From: Dermanyssus gallinae
Taxonomy: Eukaryota > Arthropoda > Arachnida > Mesostigmata > Dermanyssidae
Assembly (NCBI GenBank): GCA_003439945.1
Contig: QVRM01002396.1
Coordinates: forward strand, 1-64,000
Length of the DNA stretch: 64,000 nt
Direction: 5' to 3'
Shown here: piece by piece, positions 54,281-64,000 of the stretch
How positions within the stretch are numbered: position 1 is the stretch's first letter
Layout of the letters: the number at the start of each line of letters is the position of its first letter
Translations under genes and position numbers: made by a program
Notes under the pieces: model-generated
Told to the model about the DNA's origin: nothing
What the model saw: the letters and a program-made list of their open reading frames with translations, nothing else
Databases searched by the model: none

Positions 54281-54869
54281 GTTGTTTGTATACCGCATAC
54301 ATTGTATTTATGAAAATGCGGTTACGCCACAGCCCTGTACGAGCCGGAACGAGTCCTTAGCTTAGATGAATGGATGGCTGTTGTGATGAGTAAGCATCAT
54401 CTTGAAATGTGTGTATGTTTCTCTTATTCCCCATCTCCGACTGTGTAGTGAACGGGGCTGGGCGTGTGTATGCGCATGAGAAGGTACTGCTGGTTGGAGT
54501 TCTTTGTTCGGCCAAATTGTAGTCGCGATGCCGGTGGCGTTTCAAGCTTCGTTCTTTTCAATCTATTCACCCCACTCTTTGTGACGATTCTTTCATCGAC
54601 GTGCTCCATCGACGTGCAGAGATCTCACGACGACTACGACGACGACGAAAGCCGGTCGAGCAGCTCATCACTCAGTCAGGCGCCAATGAAAAACGACGTA
54701 AAGGGACGGGCGGAAGAAAATAAAGTCGTTCTAAGTTGATGCCGCGGGGTATGTTATCGCTCAGCAACGACCGATAGAACACGAAAACGCGTCCAATAAT
54801 AAGAAGAACGGCATATATCACCGGAACCGCAACACAAGCCACGTCTTTTACTATCTATCTCTTTTTCGT

Positions 54870-54874
<5 letters not shown>

Positions 54875-54899
<25 letters not shown>
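54875..54899. repeat. (TA)n microsatellite
   Basis: About 25 bases of TA dinucleotides. Confidence 0.9.
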
Positions 54900-54900
<1 letters not shown>

Positions 54901-55829
54901 GTAGACACCTAATGACAAATTGCGACGCTGGAGATGACGGCTATGTAAGGAGGATGGGTACGACGTATTCCTGTTAAAGTGGCGACAACAGTGCATGTTC
55001 CCAAAAAAGATTTAAAACGTCAAACCTAACCTTAAACAGGTTTCCGCCAAATTGCCTTTACATCTGGCTGCATAGTAATGCACTGCGTAATTTTAATAAG
55101 GATATTTCGCTTTCAATGAATTAATGCTAGTAATAATGATAAACTTTGTCATTGTTTCTAAAAGTGGTAATCATTTGCAAATGTTTGACAGCTTTCATGC
55201 TGTGCGAGTGACTTAAACGATTGACAGAAACTCAATGATAGTTGATGATGTCAATCATCAACGAGATGTTTGACAAATCCAGTTTTTATCTATCTTTGAG
55301 TTTATTATTTGTGTGTTGTGTCTGATGTAATGTGTGATTGTTAATTATGTTGAAGGGCATGGCTACATATGCAGCATTACGGGATCAAAAAGAACAGAGC
55401 TACACATGTGGCTATTGTAAATCTGTTAAGGTTAAGTCAGACAACACATCCACTGTTGAAAAGAGTTGAAGCGGCCTAGAAATAAACAACAGATCACGAA
55501 AGCAGCCTCCAGAGGCTTGAAAAAGAAAATAGAACACTTAAGGGAAAAACTCGACATGACGCAATACGCAACTACATTACCAGTGTCTGAATGATCACAA
55601 AGTTGGTACGCACAGCGTTTTAATTATGGGTTATGATGAAAATTGCCAGTGCTCACAACACGCCTTTCGATATTCCTCCATCACTGCGACATAATATCGC
55701 AGAAGCAGCATGGATTCCGTGAAGGGAAATCGGACATAAAAGCATGCACGAAGTTTGTATCCTAAATAGAAAAAAAGCCTGGACCTTCATAAGTCACGGT
55801 TTCTATATACCTTATTTGTTAGTGAGGTT

Positions 55830-56610
55830 TCTATATGCATTATTTGTTGATCTGAAGCTCGCTTTTGACATTTCTTTGCACAATGCTGTACTCCAGAATC
55901 TCGTCAATGCAGGTGTTGGCCCCAAGACACTAACTCCAATGCCAGCATTCTCCCAGATAACCCAATAATTCTTGACGAGTCGATTTGTGAGCATAAGACC
56001 GTTATCCAGACCACCGGGTATGTTCAGGATGACACTCTTACCCTTTTGCTTCTGGCGCTATTAATTTACAAAGAACACGATACGGTCGGCATCAGACTAT
56101 ATGCTGATTATATCGTCACGTTCAGTTGTAGCAAGTTGGAGTTGCAAGGACGCACCCTCGAGAGGTCCTGCGAGAACAACGGCTTTTAGATTATGCCGAG
56201 AAAACCAACGCCGTCAAATTTAGGCCTGGAAGACCGCTTGGTCGTTCTGAGGTCTTGAAGCTCAGTACTGGTGCAGTCGAGTTTGTTAACACCTTCTGCT
56301 ACCTTGGGGTTAGCTTTTCCATGAAGGGCACAACCATCAGACAACACATCGGCGAACGAACGAGGAAAAGTCTAGTCTCGATGCCCACAATTGAAAAACC
56401 CCAAGAATTATCTCTGAGCACGCTAAAAGCACTTTTGGCCCGACTGTTGCTTCGGAGGCGGCCAACGGCATCCAGGTCATATGGAACCATCTCAGTCCGT
56501 CACAGCTAGTTAAACTAAGTAAAATAAAGCCCGTTATTTAAGCTAGCCATTGGGTTGCCACAGGATGCGAAACGCTTCTACTCAACCGCTTGTAGAAGAA
56601 AGGAAAGAAA
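55830..56610 (+). pseudogene. Non-LTR reverse transcriptase (KFRRGGRLA family, copy 4)
   Basis: The fragment begins in motif A (FVDLKLAFDISLHNAVLQNL). A decayed motif B follows (QDDTLTLLLLALLIYKEH, normally QGD-SPLLF), then motif C as LYADYIVTFSCSKLELQ, in which one catalytic Asp has become Tyr. Next come KTNAVKFRPGRPLGRSEVLK and FVNTFCYLGVSFSMKGTTIR with the thumb TIEKPQELSLSTLKALLARL. It has multiple shifts and a stop near 56188. It aligns with copies 1-3. Confidence 0.8.
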
Positions 56611-56747
56611 GTTCAAGCAGTTCCCAAAAGCTTCTTCAAATCGCCAGCAATGATCACGCAGAACTGGACTGGAGACTTCCGTGATCCTGACGTCGGCTGT
56701 GTGTGCCGTTTATGAAATCAGCCGCGTCCTATCTACCATCGATATAA

Positions 56748-56811
<64 letters not shown>

Positions 56812-58649
56812 TACTAAAAAAATGATGATGATGAAGATCCATGCTGTTGACCGAATTGTGTTTTTACGATGCTTATTAGAAATATATGATAAACCACACA
56901 GTCAACGGCCATCCTGCCACAAGGACTCTGGGGAAGACGCTACAAATCTCAACATGTTCGGCCCTCGGTACGTTGGAGATGTGTTTCACGGCGATGTGTT
57001 TCCAAGCATGTGAAAACAATACGGGAATAGAACAACCTCTTTAAAAAATGTTTAAAACATGCAGCAGCTGCAGCAGCAACATCAGATGACAACCAGACGA
57101 CGCCGCGCCGATTCTGACAACAATGAAGAACAGAGGACAGTAATAGCGTCGCGGACAGCGCGGCCCCGGTGGACGGCAATGTACACAAATTCCGCAACCG
57201 CGTGTAGGCGACATCGAATACTCAACGAAAACTCTGAGACAATGGGCCTGAGGTGAAATTGTATACATACACCGCAAGCATGATGAAAGCCGAGAGCAAC
57301 ACGCTTAGAGAATACAGACTAGTCATTTCACTACACGTAGTCCAACCCCTATTGAGCACTGTTCGCGTTCGAAGAAATTAGACCTGCATGTGTCGTACAG
57401 AAAACGGAATAGCTCAACGCGTATAAAGGAGTGATTGCTAGAAACATATACCAGGAAAGTTTATTAACAGCATATATTATTTAGTGAATACGCTTTAGCC
57501 GGAGTGTTCAACTAACTCCTTGTGATAGTGTAGATCGCTCCAATCAGGCTGACATGAAACTGCGCCATATATATGCCAGTATTAAAACAGGATTACCGCA
57601 GAGAACGAGCTCATTAGTTTTATGTGATTGTTCGCTGATTGAATCCTTAAATAAATGATTAAATTAAAAGCAGTTCGGCTTTTAAAGCAACTGCAATACA
57701 AAACTTGTTCACGCGGGTGTATTGTTAACGTTGAACGAACGTTTATCTCCGTAGATAAAATATATTTTTTATATATAACCACACTTAAACAACTTAATTT
57801 TCCAAAGGCCTACTGACATTATTTCAGCATACTGTGCACTTTTGACAAAGAGTACTTCCTGTCTGGCAATTTCCTAAGGTACTAGCCCCATCCGCGACGT
57901 TGTTTCAATAACTTGTTACTTATACGTGAAAATGAAGGCTATCTTATTCGTAGATAGCATAACGTGTTACGTCTATTAACTCTGGTATAGTATCGTCAAA
58001 CTTAAATCACACTAATGAGCAACTACAGCTATAAAAGACACCGAGCGTGTATAAATACAAAAAAGACAAAACATGCTGTTTTACGACATAGTAAAAGCAA
58101 ACCACTAGACCCATAGCACTTAAAATAGAACCAACCAGTAGTAAGCAAATATAATTTACATTATCAGGCGTAACCGTGGGCTCTTAGCTACAAGGAAAGA
58201 GGTCAATGCTGTTATAAATAAGCTAGAATATATACTACCAAAATTGACAGAAATGAGCAATCCTGCAATGTCGGTAACTCCTGTGGCGTATACCATACTG
58301 CCATTCAGTATAAGAGGGTTTATAACGGCCCTAAATGAGCTTCAAGTTGTCTAAAATAATTTTATTTCTTGCAATAATTAATTATAAAGGCGTGATTTGA
58401 GCGTTTTGGATTGTTTTTTTTTGCATATAGAAGTTTTAGCAAGCTTTAGCATTTAAAAATGTATCGTACCTCTTCCCGAGTAATACAGAAACCAAATAGT
58501 CCACCACACAAAATGACTAACATGTTAGCCGAGGCGCGCGGTGATTGCGCCAAGTTTTGCTATTATTTCTAACTGGAATAACAATTTAAAAAAGATCGCA
58601 CAAACGCTAAGAATGAGGCACGTTCGGTACGTCCAAAACAGCTAATCAT
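56611..58649. other. Intergenic AT-rich DNA
   Basis: It contains a ~65-base (TA)n array and a short frame (57059-57256) rich in Gln and Arg without a recognisable domain. No gene was recognised. Confidence 0.4.
56745..56808. repeat. Long (TA)n microsatellite
   Basis: About 64 bases of nearly pure TA, the longest dinucleotide array in the window, begin with aaatata-type variants. Confidence 0.92.
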
Positions 58650-59110
58650 GAAGGCAACGTGCGGAAAGTCGTTGCCGCTAATGGACAAGTGAACATTTGG
58701 AAGATAACGGAGGTTTTGGGAATCAGGCTGGCATTCTGTCCTGCGCAATAATCTTCCTCACCTTAGAACAATAATGGGTGCCGCATTTGCTCAATCAAGG
58801 GCAAAAATACGTTCGCTTTCAGTTATCAACAAAATGCAAAGATGTTGAAAAATCCGTCGGATTATTGGCGTGGATGCGTAACCATTCATAAAAGTTGGGT
58901 TCATTACTACACTTCCAAGACCTAAAAAGCATCATCGGCCAAAAGGGTAATGGTTCCGGTTTTTGGGACCAACGTGGAATAATTGGGGCCGACTACCTTG
59001 AAAGCTGGAAAACGATCCAATCATGCACCACTTCTGCATACTGTTGCCGATTACTGCAAACTGATGCAGGACTGATCCTGCAGCAAGAACTGACTGTGAA
59101 ACGATAGCTT
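58650..59110 (+). pseudogene. Mariner transposase fragment
   Basis: In one frame NIWKITEVLGI (near 58692) is followed in the next by WVPHLLNQGQKYVRFQLSTK, the conserved mariner linker (usually WVPH-L-x-x-x-Q-K). After a gap, FWDQRGIIGADYLESWKTI (near 58960) matches the VFWDQRGII-DYLEKGKTI block located between the first and second catalytic Asp. The catalytic Asp residues themselves are lost or outside the readable part. It is a separate lineage from the 16.7-kb mariner. Confidence 0.68.
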
Positions 59111-60519
59111 TGCAGGAGAAGGTTGTCCCGTACCATTTCATCACAACAGTTCTCCTGCATACAAGTCCATGCTCTAAAATGTCGGTGGGAAAAAGATATG
59201 TAGTTTTTATGATGCTTATCTAATGATTTAAAAAGTGCTAACATGTTTCTAACAACTCTTAACGCTGTAACTTACCGAAATCTATATCTGTCTATTTATT
59301 GAATACTGTTTGGCATGAGTCATTATCATCATTTAAGTTAACTGTTTGGCAAGGAGACAAGCTCGCGCAATAGTCTACATGTTGCAAGTCGAGCCTGCAT
59401 TGCTGATAATTAGATAAGTAAATTTATGTGAGGCTAGATCCAATGATTTCCGTACGGCGTGTTTGAGCTGCATTGCCAACGAATAGGAATACGCCATACT
59501 TAGTATTATTTCAATGTAGCTAGACTATTGAACGTATGCGTCTGCTGCTAGAGATTATAATAAATGCGTACTTTGTCGTAGCTTTTTCTCCATCATCACG
59601 GGCTCGGAAACGGGGGCATCGCTATCAAGAGCGCGTCGGTGAGAGCTGCCGACGAGTTCCACGGTCAAACTTTCTTTGACACCTAGCCTTTTCTGTAGGT
59701 TAGTGCCTGAACGTTTTTCGTTCTTCGCGGCCGAGATCATCAAGCATGGTTCCCTGGGAAACGTAGCGGCAGTTTCTTTCACATCTCCGATCGTCTCGAT
59801 CGTCGCGACTGGTTGAACTATGTGGCGGAGTTTCAGGTCCCCGCTGCTAGGCGCTAGCTCTCTTTTCTCGGCAAGATCGCTACGGCTCCGGTTGCCCGAC
59901 TTACTCGCTTACAGCTGGCAGCGTCATACTGTGAACGAGCAAATCGGAAAAAAGCATGCTCTTTGTAGCCAAGTAAACAAACGTTTGCGTTACAAACAAG
60001 CAAAGACACTCTCAATTGTTAAACTAATACAGAGAGCGCAGACCCTAAACTATCGGTAAACTTACGAGGCAACAAGAACATCAGAAGGATATACGCATCT
60101 GTGTGATTGCCAAGCATATGCCGTAAACGAACACGCTATTCTGTTGTCTATTCGACAACTCTTCTTAGACTCTCTAGAACACTTTAGAAACGCGTCGAGT
60201 AATTTCTCTACTAGCGTGCTAGAGTCTAAATTACCAAGCGTCTGACGGAAAACGTAGCACTGACCTATGCTTATAACGTTGAACTTCAAAGGCTGACCGA
60301 CGGATTGTCGTCGTTATTCGATTCTCCTCTTAATTATAGGACTAACTAGAAGAGTTGGACAGTCCCCACGCCCTGCAAGAATGCGACTAGTAAGCCTGAT
60401 CAGTAGAGCACCTTCCGTTGCTGATAGAGCCACGCTTTGAGCAGTTAGTAGTTAAGGGTCTGGGGCATGATTTTACGCCTTACCCCGTGCGCGAATTAGG
60501 ACTCTCCTGGACGGCAAGA
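59111..60519. other. Intergenic DNA, no gene seen
   Basis: Short frames on both strands (for example 59555-59782 minus and 59820-60059 plus) lack conserved motifs. The stretch 59570-59960 is comparatively rich in CG dinucleotides. Confidence 0.35.
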
Positions 60520-61141
60520 CGACGCGCGTAGGTTGTCAACCAACGCGCAACTGCGGGGTTGGTTGGTGGAGCAGTTGCGTAGCATTGGTATTGAAATAGT
60601 CCTGCCCCACCGATATCGTTGTGGTGATTTTGTGGACGCGTTGGACCATCATCGCCCGTCATGCGCCTTGAGTGCCGGCCGACGAGCCGCCACTCCGCTT
60701 CAAATAACACTTTAGTCGCACAGTGAGACCTACCGGCTTCCCGTGTATTCTGAAACCCCCGGGTCTATCCAGAGATGCTAGAAAAAGGCCCGACGGTCTG
60801 ACTCTGACACCCTTTTAGCGTAACCGCATGCTTATTTGGGACGCAACTCTAACCCACTCATTAGCCATTTCGACGATCACTTCGGTGCAGCTGCGGACCG
60901 AGCAGGTCAATCCTCAAGGTTTGCTGAGGCTAATAAATTTTGTCCGTTGGCTTTCGAAACTATAGGAGCTGCAGGCTCTTTACACTACCCCCTTGCAAGC
61001 CTTAACCTTTCGACGGGAGACTCGAGAGCATCCGAGTTCTTGCGTCAGAGACTGACATTCGACATTCAACAAAGAATTGCGGTGTCCGTTCGGGGCAAAT
61101 TGTTGAACTGGGCTAACTTTGAGTTGTTAAAGAAGCCGTGA
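60520..61141 (+). pseudogene. Copy E: endonuclease-like tail of an FLDD-family element
   Basis: The zinc-finger region reads HRYRCGDFVDALDHHRPSC with the SAGRRA that follows it (60610-60690). After two shifts KKARRSDSDT corresponds, in another frame, to KRPDGLTLTPF near 60788. This is followed by LIWDATLTHSLAIS near 60830, the second acidic residue of the putative endonuclease. Another shift leads to NKFCPLAFETIGAAG and SRASEFLRQRLTFDIQQR, ending with TGA at 61141. No RT is recognisable upstream, so it is strongly 5'-truncated. The finger differs from those of copies A-C and D, making a third subfamily. Confidence 0.8.
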
Positions 61142-61399
61142 CCACACGTTCGCGCGGAGACTTCAAAGTGCTAATATAGCAATGTGAAATTAATAAATTT
61201 AGTTATGAATTTATAAAAATGATACCTGCATAGGCAAACAGATATTAACCAAAACTAAAGTCAAATTACCTAGGCATAGGACGCAGAAGTTCATCATGGT
61301 AAATCCTAGCCAATTCAATTCAATTAAAAGGTACCTTTATTTTTTCACGGGAAAGACATTATTTATATCTAGCAAACCGTTACCTAGACACATACAACA
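61142..61399. other. AT-rich spacer
   Basis: No feature was recognised. Confidence 0.4.
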
Positions 61400-62720
61400 G
61401 TCAGCTTATTTGTGTGCTGACATTTGAGCTGTTAGCATTATAAGTTTTCAGCGCCCTGGCCACCCGCTGCGCAAACATGTTATTTGCACGATCTGTCTTG
61501 GCAATTTGTTTTGACGAGATGATATTACCGCTTCCAGTTTTGTTTAAACGAATGGTAAAATAGTTTGAGGTATTTAATGAGTTTATATTATGATTGTACA
61601 TGCGATAATCAACTCTGGACTGCAGTTTCCGAATAGGGCTTATCACAAAGAAAATTTCGGGCAATGCACCTTAATGAGACACGACAAAGCAATATTTGTG
61701 CACTTTCCATTGCTCTTATGCGTTTGTCTAAATAAGGCCGCCAAACCTCACAACGATAGGTAAACTTAGGTACATTCAAATAATAATAAAGCCTCATGTA
61801 AAAATTGTAATAATTAATTATAAAACAACAAAGATGGTATTCAATATAAGATTAGTTGATCGGATGACTTATGTGATATAAGTACTAAAATCCAGTACCG
61901 GTGTTACCGCATCCCCGAGATCCCTAATGCTATTTAAAATATGGATAGCCTTCCCATGTAGCATTTAGTTATGGGCTTCCTTTAAACGCAATACTGCACA
62001 TTCGGCACGGATATACGCATTTCACACATTATCCACACATCAGTTAGAAACTTCAATCGTACTCTGGAGTATTTGTCTGTCGTTAGCGGTGTTGGCAGGT
62101 CCGTATAGTTTCAGGTCATCAACGTAAAGCTTATACGTTATTGATTCTGGAAGAACGTTTTTCAGATCTCAAATAAATATGCAAAGTAAAAGTGGGCTGA
62201 GGCTTAACCCCTGAGAAACGCCCGAGGGCCCAACTCACTGACGCTAATATTTACGCGAACACACAACTTTCGACAAGTATGATAGCTAGCAATCCATGAT
62301 ACAGAGCGAGTATCAACGTTAAAGTAGAGCAGCATTTGTACAAGGTTCACAAGGTTTACTCTATCAAAATACACACATCGTGAAATCAAAATACATACAA
62401 TCAAAGGCCATCCTAATTTGTATCATAGCGACATACTCTTGAAATATTTCGACGGCCTGAGTTGCCGTGGATTTGCTAGTAAAACCATTTTGGTTTGTAT
62501 CTAACTAGCCTTTGGATTGAACAAAATATGGTCCACGTGCAGTTTTATAAAGATGATACATGCAATTGACAATTAAGCTACAGGTCTATAATTAACTACA
62601 TTTGAAAATAGACCTTTTTTGTGTACGGCAGTTACGACTGATTTTTTGGCACAATATCATGCTCATAAGACCAACTGAATATAAAAATAAACCAAACCAA
62701 TATCTATTTTTTTAATCCTT
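61400..62720 (-). pseudogene. CR1/jockey-like reverse transcriptase remnant
   Basis: In minus-strand order, QNGFTSKSTATQAVEIFQEY (finger region) lies near 62510, then YFDRVNLVNLVQMLLYFNVD (motif A remnant) near 62370. A motif B remnant follows (LRGLSLSPLLLCIFI), then YKLYVDDLKLYGPANTANDR near 62130, where YADD reads YVDD. The thumb and tail lie at 61797-61609 (FTYRCEVWRPYLDKRIRAME) and 61664-61401 (NHNINSLNTSNYFTIRLNKT). Stops and shifts are frequent. The YVDD-type palm and the C-terminal layout fit a CR1/jockey-type group; the endonuclease was not found. Confidence 0.72.
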
Positions 62721-64000
62721 TCCAAGTTACTGCACTTGTCCTGCCAGCCTAAAAGACTTCATAGTTGGCCTTACGCTCGGCCATTTATACAAGTACTTTT
62801 ATCCCAATGAAGGACCCTATGTTTCTTTCGCGAGCATCTAATGCGCTTCTTACGTTTTGATTACAATTAACGTCTGTAATCTTTCTAGTGTGCCGTCTGT
62901 GGTTTATTCCTGATGTTTTTCAGCTAAGCCTTTGTAAACTCGCTACTGATTGTATGTTTGCTATACGAAATGTCTCTGGTAACCCCCTAACTCATCATAT
63001 GTAGGGTTGCCCTCAGCGTTGCTGGCATCCTCATCTCGTTTCTAATCGTCTGCTCTCTCTTCAACCTCAGCCGGCTAGTACTGTCTATCAGGGTAGAGCT
63101 ACTCTAAGCGTCTTCTAAAAACAAGCCAGACTACCTGCTACAATGTCTTGTTCGCACGCCGGGTGCAGGTTCGACAGCTACCAGCCGTTACCACCAACGA
63201 AAGCGATGCTGATGACAGCGGCATGCTCACGGCGGCAACGAGCCGTAATAGCAAACCAAGAAAAACAACGCGGATTGCCGCGATGACATTGAGCACTAGA
63301 CGTAACAGGAACAGGAGCTTGTCTGCGCAACACAACCGCCGGTAGCAGGTAACGAGTCGTAACGGGAATAGCTACAGGAAATGTGGAGAACATCGCCACA
63401 CGCACATCGGCAACGGCGTTATGCAGAGACCTCCCTGAACCGGAACCAGGGTAACTAATATGCGCCTAGCGCTGCAGAAGTCCACGAAGTCCTGTAACGG
63501 GACGGTCCAAGTTGCGGAAGCTATTAGTCGGCAACGCGCGAGCGAGTCGCAGTGTACACCTTTATCTCCTCCCTCTCCCTTTTTTTTGGCATATCAACAA
63601 CTAAACTCACATATACAAACGCATACACAGCATCTGTATATATGCACATGCGCAACATATGCCCAGACGTGGCCCTGTTTACACGCGCAATGAGCTCATT
63701 GCCGCCACCAGCGTACGTCATCGTCATGGCAATTACGTTACGAAATAGGTCACCCTCGAGACAGCAGTACACAAATCGATAGCTAGACTATTAACCGATA
63801 GGCCGACCTATAGGTCGATAGGAAGACGCTTTCATCCAGCTGAGTTAGATTCGAGGCCGCCCCTTTACGTGTAGCTAGCTCGGCTAGTATTAATAGTACA
63901 GTACCACAGTAGTACAGTGTGTGCTTTAGCTACCACCAGGATCCGTACCAGCAAGTTGCAAAAGAAGACCACGAACGTCTGCATAAACGTCATGGTGGAC
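62721..64000. other. Intergenic DNA, no gene seen
   Basis: The stretch 63120-63560 is relatively GC-rich with CG dinucleotides, but no conserved coding block was recognised on either strand. Confidence 0.35.

Larger units (their letters stand above)
52691..55829. other. Intergenic DNA with a GC-rich island and (TA)n arrays
   Basis: From about 53560 to 54740 the sequence is richer in G, C and CG dinucleotides than its surroundings and carries CTG and CGA triplet runs. Open frames there are low-complexity and show no conserved domain. It could be a promoter or 5' exon of an unseen host gene, but nothing proves it. Confidence 0.35.

Overview
The window looks like a transposon-rich stretch of an animal nuclear genome, most likely an arthropod. 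Protein-level traces of non-LTR retrotransposons (R1-like, CR1/L2-like, RTE-like and two further groups) and Tc1/mariner transposons fill much of it. (TA)n, (ATT)n and (GTT)n microsatellites are common. There are no bacterial-style operons, and only one host exon is recognisable. That exon, at 45486-45651 on the minus strand, encodes part of the RNA polymerase II-associated factor PAF1. The arthropod call is inference from element types; the metazoan call is firm.

Layout. 1.2-2.0 kb holds the 3' end of a non-LTR element (minus). 2.9-4.6 kb and 8.8-10.0 kb hold two collinear halves of an R1-like element (plus), separated by a decayed two-ORF element, copy A (5.15-8.57 kb). 11.8-15.8 kb holds a decayed CR1/L2-like element. 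16.69-18.00 kb is a nearly intact mariner with terminal inverted repeats and a TA target duplication, followed by a second mariner scrap. 19.3-23.1 kb holds an APE-type element next to an ORF1 fragment of the copy A family. 25-34 kb is mostly non-coding, with an R1 scrap, a diverged ~305-bp tandem duplication, a Tc1-like fragment, perfect hairpins and a ~370-bp (GTT)n array.

The centre of interest is 34.0-43.8 kb. Copy B (plus) and copy C (minus) belong to one family: a gag-like ORF1 with three CCHC knuckles, then an ORF2 with a reverse transcriptase whose catalytic box is FLDD, and a C-terminal zinc finger plus a putative restriction-like endonuclease. No apurinic-type endonuclease is seen. 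Copy C has both frames open. It sits inside the endonuclease codons of a related, older element (copy D), flanked by an 11-bp target duplication. In copies A, B and C the ORF2 ATG overlaps the ORF1 stop codon, which suggests coupled translation. The 3' end of B converges on that of D.

43.8-64 kb is sparser: the PAF1 exon, a strong G-quadruplex motif, three more Tc1/mariner-type fragments, two reverse transcriptase copies of the 1.2-kb family, a second endonuclease-tail fragment (copy E, 60.5-61.1 kb) and a CR1/jockey-like reverse transcriptase (61.4-62.7 kb). Only copy C appears able to encode full proteins; the mariner fails by a single homopolymer frameshift.
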